From: Reticulascus tulasneorum
Lineage: Eukaryota; Ascomycota; Sordariomycetes; Glomerellales; Reticulascaceae
Direction: 5' to 3'
Length of the DNA: 64,000 bases
NCBI GenBank assembly: GCA_001557505.1
Contig: LSAX01000011.1
Location: 620,001-684,000, forward strand
Positions within the stretch are counted from its first letter, which is position 1; each line of letters opens with the position of its first letter. Shown here one piece after another: positions 55,388 through 64,000 of this stretch. The notes under the pieces are model-generated. The model was not told the DNA's origin. It did not search any database and saw nothing but the letters and a program-made list of their open reading frames with translations. The position numbers were made by a program, and so were the translations under genes.

Positions 55388-56630
55388 GGTTGCTGATGCT
55401 GGTCAGCGATGCAACTTGATCGTCGAGGCGTGGTAGGTTGGAGAATGAAGCTGGCGACGCGAAAAATTCCAGGCTCGCGTTAATGGGGATAATGAGTTCA
55501 CGTGATCGCGTCCGGCGTTGGAGCTGGGGGTTTTTGGTGTGGAAACTGCGGGGCGCTGGCTGGCTGCCTTGCAGGTTATTTGGCGACGCGGTTTTTTGCC
55601 TGCAAACTATTAATGTGATCGATAGAGTACTAAGGTAAGGCAAACTAGTGTGTACCTTCCAACTCAGGCACAATCAGTACTGGAAGAAAGGCCCCTTTTC
55701 GGCCTATCTTTCAGAACAGCTCCTGTGGTCAAATCGATCACAGCCTTGATAAGCTCATGAGTTATTGAAGTTGTATGATTTGGTCGCTGTTCCCTGTGAT
55801 CGGTCGGTTTGACATGCAGCTTAGGAAACAATGCTATGTGGAGGAATATAGGCAAGAGCCACTGAAAATAAGGCAACTAGGCGTATGCCAGGATTCTAGT
55901 CGCCGAGGGCGGTGTATCGTCGCTGGTTATCGAAGTATTAGATTTGAGACTTGCCACCATCGCAATGGCTATTATATACACATTTTCAAGGCGCGAACGA
56001 CTTGTGAGTCGAACTACCTTAGCTAGCCTCTGAACCTAAGTTACAAGAAGTGAAATCTGGGTCCTGAGATCCATTATTTCAGGAGCCGTTTTTGGCTCCT
56101 CCCCCCATTCATCTGAAGCAGTCACGTACCTAGTACCTTAGTTAATTTACACCCCTGCCGTTCTTTCTGGGAGCCACTTCTGGAGGTCACTGCTCTCTGG
56201 AAGCCGTTCCTGGCTCCTCTATTCATCTGAAGCAGTCATGTTGGTAGTTTATTTACACCCCTACCGTTCTCTCCTAGGAGCCACTTCTGGAACTCACTGC
56301 TCTGGAAGCCGTTTCTGGCTCCTCTGTTCGAGGCAATTAACACGGTTATTTTTGGCACCTGGCCTAATATCCGACCTTCTGTTGGTTGTTTGAGCTTGTA
56401 TATTGTCCCGCTGGTTGGTCAGAACATCTACCTTGGGACCAGGGTTTGGGAGCCATTTCTTGCTCCTTAAGTTTATCTTTGTCCTACCTGGTAGGTAACA
56501 ATCCCCAGACATGCTACACGCCAACATGCTTCTTCATGACTCGTTGGGCGACTACGACCCCAACCAGCCAGCAGCCTTGAAACATCGCGAGCAACTCCTG
56601 ACTCCAGACATCCAACCCCATTCATCCTCG
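55388..56630. other. Intergenic, 1.2 kb, containing a hairpin tandem repeat
   Basis: Lies between the SPT16 start and the 3' end of DIM1. The left 250 bp should be the SPT16 promoter. The right half holds the repeat listed separately. Confidence 0.55.
56082..56325 (+). repeat. Imperfect tandem repeat with hairpin units (about 105-117 bp, two copies plus a partial third)
   Basis: Units begin at 56082, 56199 and 56304 with GGAGCCGTTTTTGGCTCC or close variants, then ATTCATCTGAAGCAGTCA, TTTACACCCCT-CCGTTCT, GGAGCCACTTCTGGA and CTCACTGCTCT. The head of each unit can fold: AGGAGCC, a short loop and GGCTCCT pair over seven bases in unit one. Unit three breaks off after about 22 bases. Confidence 0.85.
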
Positions 56631-58249
<1,619 letters not shown>

Positions 58250-58583
58250 TGTTTTCGTGTATGTCCCGAGACAGTACAGACGAGGCTTCAGGTTATTTGT
58301 ATCGGGTGATCTCGCGGTATTGCCCGTGGATCCATGGGAAAAGGTAGCTAAGAGTGTCAAGAAAGCTTTGCTGATGGGAAAGACTACTCTCATCTTTGAC
58401 CGGTGTTGGAGGGGCTTCAAAACTTTTTTGTGGGTCCCCCCACCACTACAGTTTTGCTGACAGGGGTGTGATGTACCTAAAAGTTTTAAGCTTCAGCCTT
58501 GTGAATCTTTTAAACACGAGGTAGGCTGCCTGCCAACTCGCCTCTCAACCTCAAACGCGAATATCCCCAGCGCAACCCGCACA
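58250..58583. promoter_or_regulatory. Bidirectional promoter, DIM1 / PRP6
   Basis: A 334-bp gap between two divergent start codons for two RNA-processing genes. It must hold both promoters. No specific element identified; a TCTCAACCTCAAACGCG leader precedes PRP6. Confidence 0.55.
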
Positions 58584-61427
58584 ATGGCCACCCGACGCGA
58601 TTTTCTCAGCCAACCTGCTCCAGAGAATTATGTTGCAGGTCTTGGTAGAGGCGCCACTGGATTCACAACACGATCGGATCTTGGCCCAGCGCGAGAAGGT
58701 CCCACCGAAGATCAAATTAAGGAAGCTGTTGCCAAACGTGCGGCGCAACTAGGTCTTGGTCCAGATGGGAAGAAAGCCGACGGAGACGATAATGAAGATG
58801 ATGAAAGATTCAAGGACCCGGATAATGAAACTGGTCTCTTCGCAGGCGGAGTCTACGACAAGGATGACGAGGAAGCCGACAGAATATGGAGAGAGGTGGA
58901 CGAGAAGATGGCCAAGCGGCGGCAAAAACAACGCGAGGCTCGTGAGAACGCCGAACAAGAAGAATACGAGCGCAAGAACCCAAAGATTCAACAGCAGTTC
59001 GCAGATTTGAAGCGAGCCCTGTCCACGGTTACGGACGAAGAGTGGGCAAACCTACCAGAGGTCGGAGATCTGACGGGGAAGAACCGAAGAAGCAAGCAAG
59101 CCTTAAGACAGAGGTTTTACGCCGTACCGGACAGTGTGTTGGCCGCTGCGAGAGATTCTACGGAAATGGGCACAACCATCAGCGACGAAGGCACGGCCAC
59201 GACATCGGAGGCGTCGGACGGTACAATGACAAACTTTGCCAAAATTGGTGCGGCAAGAGACAAGGTGCTCAAGTCACGGCTCGAACAAGCTTCTCAGACC
59301 GGTGGCGGGGACTCTGTTGTGGGGAGTGCATCGAGCATAGATCCGAAGGGCTATATCACCAGCCTGAACAAGAGCCAGCTGACAGAGGCCCAGGCCCAAG
59401 TGGGTGATATCAACCGTGTTCGAGAGCTGCTCACCTCCGTTATCAAGACCAATCCTAACAACGCGCCGGGTTGGATTGCTGCAGCCAGACTGGAAGAACT
59501 CGCAGGAAAGATTGTGGCTGCTCGTAATGTTATTGCACGAGGTTGCACTCATTGCCCTAAAAGCGAGGATGTGTGGCTGGAAAATATTCGCCTCAACGAG
59601 GTGCACAATGCTAAGATTATAGCCGCGGATGCTATCAAGAAGAATGACCGATCTGTACGCTTATGGGTTGAGGCGATGAGACTAGAGAATGAGCCAAGAG
59701 GCAAGAAGCGAGTTATCCGACTGGCACTAGACCATATACCAGAGTCCGAGGCATTATGGAAGGAAGCTGTCAATCTGGAAGAAGACCCAGATGATGCTCG
59801 ACTACTCCTTGCCAAGGCGACAGAGCTTATACCCCTTTCTGTGGATCTTTGGCTGGCGCTGGCAAGATTAGAAACACCCGAAAACTCGCAGAAAGTCTTG
59901 AACAGGGCTCGAAAGGCTGTTCCCACATCGCACGAGATTTGGATAGCCGCCGCCCGCTTACAGGAGCAACTTGGCCAGGGAGAGAAGGTCAACGTTATGA
60001 AGCGTGCTGTCAACGTCCTTGCTAAGGAATCTGCCATGCCAAAACGGGACGAATGGATCGCCGAGGCCGAGAAATGCGAAGAAGAGGGTGCTATCATCAC
60101 TTGCGGCAATATTATTAGGGAGACCTTGGGCTGGGGCTTGGATGAGGACGACGACCGTAAAGATACCTGGATGGAGGACGCAAAAAGTAGTACGAACCGA
60201 GGCATGTATGAAACTGCTCGAGCCATCTATTCATATGCGTTGCGAGTTTTCGTCAACAGCAGGACTATGTGGATGGCAGCCGCCGATTTGGAAAGAAACC
60301 ATGGCACCAAAGAATCCTTGTGGCAAGTTCTCGAGAAGGCTGTTGAGGCATGTCCAAAGAGTGAGGTACTTTGGATGATGCTGGCTAAAGAGAAGTGGCA
60401 AGCCGGTGAGATTGACAACGCAAGACTTGTTCTAGCACGGGCTTTCAACCAAAACCCCGATAACGAAGACATCTGGCTTGCAGCTGTCAAGCTTGAGGCC
60501 GAAAACGACCAGGTTGACCGGGCTAGGAAGCTGCTAGAGGATGCCCGAGAAAAAGCGCCAACAGACCGCGTATGGATGAAGAGTGTGGTGTTCGAGCGAG
60601 TGCTGGGCAACAACGATGCGGCGCTCGACCTAGTCCAGCAGGCTCTGCAGTACTTTCCTGGGGCAGCCAAACTGTGGATGCTCAAAGGGCAAATATACGA
60701 GGATCTTGGAATGGCTGGTCAAGCAAGGGAAGCCTACAGCACCGGAGCCAAAGCTGTACCGAAGTCTGTACCACTATGGCTACTCTACTCCCGACTCGAG
60801 GAAAGCGCCGGCCTGGTCGTCAAAGCTCGCAGTGTGCTGGACCGAGCGAGATTAGCAGTCCCGAAATCCCCCGAGCTATGGTGCGAGTCGGTCCGCGTTG
60901 AGAGACGGGCCGGTAATCTGAACCAGGCTAAGTCCTTGATGGCGAAGGCCCTTCAAGAAGTTCCGCGCAGCGGCTTGCTCTGGAGTGAGCAAATCTGGCA
61001 TCTGGAGCCGAGAACGCAACGGAAACCTCGAAGTTTGGAAGCAATCAAGAAAGTGGACAACGACCCAATTCTCTTCGTTGCTGTTGCTCGTCTTTTCTGG
61101 GGTGAACGTAAGCTGGAGAAGGCCCAGAACTGGTTTGAAAAGGCGCTGGTGCTGGACAGTGATAACGGCGATACTTGGGCTTGGTACTACAAGTTCCTCC
61201 TCCAGCACGGAACTGATGTAAGTCAAGCTGATCTTCACAATGCCCAAGATGGGACAAGAACAAGACTGACTTTATCTCAGGAAAAACGGGCAGATGTGCT
61301 CAACAAGTGTATTATCAACGAGCCCAGACATGGCGAATATTGGCAGGCTGTGGCGAAGAGCCCGAAGAATGCGAGGAAATCGCCTGAGGAGATCTTGAAT
61401 TTGGTTGCGGAAAACCTGGGGCAGTAG
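58584..61427 (+). CDS. prp6: Pre-mRNA splicing factor PRP6 (U4/U6.U5 tri-snRNP)
   Basis: Two exons, 58584-61217 and 61281-61427, joined over a 63-bp intron (donor GTAAGT, branch GACTGAC, acceptor TCTCAG), give 926 residues. PRP6 bridges U5 and U4/U6 snRNPs in the tri-snRNP. The N-terminal about 160 residues are the PRP1_N domain (FLSQPAPENYVAGLGRGATG, DDERFKDPDNETGLF). From about residue 280 there are many HAT/TPR-like helical repeats with the W-x-x-A-A/R-L-E spacing (PGWIAAARLEELAGKI, LWLALARLETPENSQKVL, VWMKSVVFERVLGNNDAALD). The intron is a multiple of three and contains no stop, so an unspliced reading would insert 21 residues between HGTD and EKRADVLNKC; the family is continuous there, so it is treated as an intron. 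Confidence 0.95.
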   Translation: MATRRDFLSQPAPENYVAGLGRGATGFTTRSDLGPAREGPTEDQIKEAVAKRAAQLGLGPDGKKADGDDNEDDERFKDPDNETGLFAGGVYDKDDEEADRIWREVDEKMAKRRQKQREARENAEQEEYERKNPKIQQQFADLKRALSTVTDEEWANLPEVGDLTGKNRRSKQALRQRFYAVPDSVLAAARDSTEMGTTISDEGTATTSEASDGTMTNFAKIGAARDKVLKSRLEQASQTGGGDSVVGSASSIDPKGYITSLNKSQLTEAQAQVGDINRVRELLTSVIKTNPNNAPGWIAAARLEELAGKIVAARNVIARGCTHCPKSEDVWLENIRLNEVHNAKIIAADAIKKNDRSVRLWVEAMRLENEPRGKKRVIRLALDHIPESEALWKEAVNLEEDPDDARLLLAKATELIPLSVDLWLALARLETPENSQKVLNRARKAVPTSHEIWIAAARLQEQLGQGEKVNVMKRAVNVLAKESAMPKRDEWIAEAEKCEEEGAIITCGNIIRETLGWGLDEDDDRKDTWMEDAKSSTNRGMYETARAIYSYALRVFVNSRTMWMAAADLERNHGTKESLWQVLEKAVEACPKSEVLWMMLAKEKWQAGEIDNARLVLARAFNQNPDNEDIWLAAVKLEAENDQVDRARKLLEDAREKAPTDRVWMKSVVFERVLGNNDAALDLVQQALQYFPGAAKLWMLKGQIYEDLGMAGQAREAYSTGAKAVPKSVPLWLLYSRLEESAGLVVKARSVLDRARLAVPKSPELWCESVRVERRAGNLNQAKSLMAKALQEVPRSGLLWSEQIWHLEPRTQRKPRSLEAIKKVDNDPILFVAVARLFWGERKLEKAQNWFEKALVLDSDNGDTWAWYYKFLLQHGTDVSQADLHNAQDGTRTRLTLSQEKRADVLNKCIINEPRHGEYWQAVAKSPKNARKSPEEILNLVAENLGQ

Positions 61428-61766
61428 TTTGTATCATAACCTGTATATATCATAGATACCATGCTAAGGTGGGGGGGACTGGTCGAGGCAAGGTTGATTG
61501 AAACCATTGTTAACCGACCATGACTCTTCGAAGTCATAGAAACACAATCAAGTTCAGGGGGTACAAGCACCGATCAACTTTGGCACATCGGTTGCGGGCC
61601 CGAAGACAAAAAGACATTGCAAAGTGATCTCAATATTAAATTGTCGAGTTGTCCCGTTCTCTCACCGAGCAATCCCAAATGCTCCCCAACCTATAACACA
61701 AGGATTCTTGGCAGACGCAAGAATATTCATAATCCAGCTTCCATGCTACAGATGCCAGCTCGTTTC
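61428..61766. other. Intergenic between convergent 3' ends, 0.34 kb
   Basis: 3' ends of PRP6 and of the small minus-strand gene; nothing else seen. Confidence 0.5.
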
Positions 61767-62295
61767 TTATTTCCCACCAAACCAGCTCGAGATGCCAGTC
61801 TTGGCCTTGGAGGCGCCATCCTCCACCTTGCGATCGAAGTCATCCACCTTCTTCATGGCGTTAGCCTTTGCCTCTTTTGCGTAAGCTTCGGCATTGCTCT
61901 TCGCTTGCGCCAGCTTCCTATCCGCATCCGCGACCTACATAGGGCAACGTTAGTGAACGATACTACATATAGCAGACATGGAGCTTCAGAAAAGCAGTCC
62001 AACTTACAGCTGAATCGAGCTTCGCTCCGGTCTTGGCTCCAGCGTCGCCGAAACCCTTCTCGGCATCTGGTGAGCGGCCAGGAAGATGGGACTTGACGTT
62101 TGCGGAGGCCTTGTGCACGTCGCCTATTTCGCGGGGATTAGAATCACTGTTTGAACGAGGGAGTGTAGACCAGGGACAGTTCTTACTTTCGAACTTCTTC
62201 TCAGCGACCCTGGTGTTACCACCGGCGCCGTAGAGGTAGTAGCCAACACCGCCAGCGGCAGCGAGGCCAATGAAAAGAGGTGCCTTCTTGGACAT
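61767..62295 (-). CDS. Small membrane-anchored protein, calcofluor-white-hypersensitive family
   Basis: Three exons on the minus strand, 62295-62187, 62123-62008 and 61934-61767, give 130 residues. Introns are 63 and 73 bp, the second with branch CACTAACG. The N-terminus MSKKAPLFIGLAAAGGVGYY is one short membrane segment. It is followed by an Ala/Lys/Asp-rich, probably helical or coiled stretch (ADRKLAQAKSNAEAYAKEAK, DFDRKVEDGASKAK), ending SSWFGGK. Mould relatives are annotated from a cell-wall-stress phenotype, but the biochemical role is not known; the shape suits a mitochondrial or ER-anchored protein. Intron 1 is 63 bp with no stop in frame, so an unspliced reading would add 21 residues; splicing restores FESDVHKAS. 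Confidence 0.8.
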
Positions 62296-63562
62296 GATTG
62301 CTTGGTAGGAAGTATGTGTTGTGTGTGATATGTGCGAGAGAGCTCAAGCTGGAATGTCTCAAGGTGTGGACGTGTTGAAGGTTTCGTCGAGTGGATGGGC
62401 TGTGATTGATGGATGGAGAAGAGGAGGGTGGAACTTCAGATGGATGGCATGATTTATTTACCTAGGTATCACATTTAAAAACAGGTGTCAGGCTAGTTGG
62501 CTGGTAGGTCGGTAGCACGGTATTTCCCATTTCGTCTTCGCATTGCTCTCCCCTCACCCCCCAGCTCTCCTATTGCATCTGTCGTGAGATACATGACGTA
62601 GTGTGGCATGGATGCGGGGAATAGGCCCGGAATGAATGTACCTTTCAGCTAACTGTGCCAGAAGCACGGGCCAAGTGGTTTCAATACCAAGGGGATACAT
62701 GCACGTTCTCGCTTGTGTCGCTTTGGGCATCCGTACCTATATGTACACACTCTCTCATCATACCGGTTACGCTTGATCCCCATGGCAAGCGAGGATGCGA
62801 CCCAAAGCCCCCCACCGGAGCTTGCTGCAATGGTCATATTCATATGACCCGATTCCAGGCATTCTCGAGGACCTCTTTGCAAGCAACCAGAAAGTTCTGG
62901 CAAACACGGCATGGCCTGCCTGGTGGGCCTGCAGACAGCGGATGATTTGCACCAGAGACTGGCGGCTGCGCTAGTGAGTTCGGTGCAGGGGCCTGAAGAG
63001 CTGTAATGGGCTCTCCAATATGAGAAATTACATCATCGACGCGACAGCTGCAAAACTGGATTGCCACGGCTCTCTTCAGGTCACTCGTGCCAAACGAACA
63101 AGCAAACATTACACGCGTCGGCGGCATTGGATGCGGGTCCCTAGCCTAATTAGACTGACTGCCTTGGCTGGAGTATGTCTCGAAGCAGAATCTGACTTTT
63201 AATCCAAACTCCACAAACAAGCCCATTCCCTGTCACCGTGCTTGCTTTCCCTTCGATCCTCTGAGCCGCATTGTGCCCGTGACCCTTAGTGCAGATTTGG
63301 TGCTGCACGAGGCGCACCACCAACCATGTGCTAAATCACCGCATTACAACTCCTCCCAACCAGGACCGCCATCCACCTTGCTTGACTCTACATTTTGGAG
63401 TGTTCTAGGCTCAGTCGTCATTGTTGGCTAAGCCAGGCACACTCGGTCGTCCCGCCCTAGCCTCGTGCTTGCGGCCAATTCTGTTGTCATCCTAGACCTC
63501 GGAAAAAAAAGGTCTCGCCACTAGAAAGGGAGCCATCGTCATGCTGAAAACGGTCCTCAGCA
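62296..63562. other. Intergenic, 1.3 kb
   Basis: Promoters of the two divergent neighbours. It contains a TTACCTAGGTATCA motif near 62459; no gene or repeat supported. Confidence 0.5.
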
Positions 63563-64000
63563 ATGCCATCGATGCGCAGTTCTCGTCGAGCTACGGGCTT
63601 GAAAGATAGCGACTTTGATCATGAGATCAGCCTTGTTGACCATGATGCCTCCAATCCTGGTCATCGTTCCCTGAGCCCTGAGCTTACCGAGCTTGTTCGA
63701 TCTTCAACCGGCTCTCGCCTACTACGTGAGGAGGCACAGGAAGCGTCAGGTTCTAGCCCAATCCCGGATGATGACCCCAGTGAGATTGCAAGAGCGGGCC
63801 ATGGGCAGGACGATACGCGACTTGACATACAAGAAACTAGGACCACGGGGCCATCTATAGAGGTGGACGGTAAGCTTCCCGGCTGCGCACTGGTTGTCCT
63901 CGTCTAACATGCTTGATGTTTAGAACCAACCCCGTTTGACGATGCACCACAAAGAAACGGCAATGGCAGTAAAAAGCCAAAACCGAAGACGGCAGAACCT
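63563..64000 (+). CDS. 5' end of an unidentified gene, cut by the window edge
   Basis: Exon 1 runs from the ATG at 63563 to 63869, intron 63870-63923 (54 bp; donor GTAAGC, branch TCTAACA, acceptor TTTAG), and exon 2 continues open to the last base. The visible 128 residues are polar and disorder-like: Ser/Asp-rich (SDFDHEISLVDHDASN, SLSPELTELVRSS), then PTPFDDAPQRNGNGSKKPK. Such N-terminal tails often precede membrane or coiled-coil domains, but nothing visible identifies the family. An out-of-frame ATG lies 22 bases upstream at 63541. Confidence 0.6.

Noticed and set aside
59549..60226. Antisense 225-codon Ser-rich frame
   Set aside because: Shadow of the PRP6 repeats.

Overview
This window is nuclear chromosomal DNA from a filamentous ascomycete (Pezizomycotina). 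The genes are split by many short introns (about 47-150 bp, one of 233 bp), mostly with GTRAGT-type donors, CTAAC/CTGAC branch sites and AG acceptors, and the proteins are typical of moulds: a fungal ubiquitin-like-domain protein, a nuo-24 type complex I subunit, multi-finger C2H2 regulators and an STF2-like protein. I cannot assign class or genus. I rebuilt about 42 introns by joining reading frames across splice signals until the frame closed and the protein matched its family. No tRNA, rRNA or CRISPR was seen.

Left part (1-23.7 kb): the 3' end of a gamma-tubulin complex GCP3/Spc98 gene, a small STF2-like gene whose start codon appears to be created by splicing, and an AP-1/Yap-like bZIP regulator. 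A 7.5 kb gene-poor block follows. Then comes a divergent pair, an Mgr3-like mitochondrial TPR protein and a Dap1/PGRMC-type heme protein. A second sparse block (18.1-23.7 kb) holds only one small Cys-rich ORF that I can support.

Middle (23.7-40 kb): two large C2H2 zinc-finger proteins with the same arrangement of fingers lie on either side of an apparently intact Tc1/mariner element, which has matched inverted repeats, TA target sites and a DD34E transposase. A ubiquitin-like-domain protein and a kelch beta-propeller protein follow.

Right part (40-64 kb) is denser. It holds complex I 24 kDa subunit, a secreted amadoriase-like FAD oxidase, a 4-coumarate-CoA-ligase-like enzyme, an OB-fold protein with an in-frame TAG, a CDC50 flippase subunit, the FACT subunit SPT16, the rRNA dimethylase DIM1 divergent from the splicing factor PRP6, a small membrane-anchored protein of the calcofluor-white-hypersensitive family, and the 5' end of an unidentified gene cut by the window edge.

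Most genes are unrelated housekeeping functions (chromatin, splicing, rRNA modification, respiration, membrane asymmetry) with no operon-like logic. The most notable signals are the split initiation codon, the intact transposon between two related zinc-finger genes, the in-frame stop in the OB-fold gene, a hairpin-bearing tandem repeat upstream of SPT16, a probable GC-AG intron in the Dap1 gene, and a near-miss peroxisomal signal on the acyl-CoA-ligase-like enzyme.
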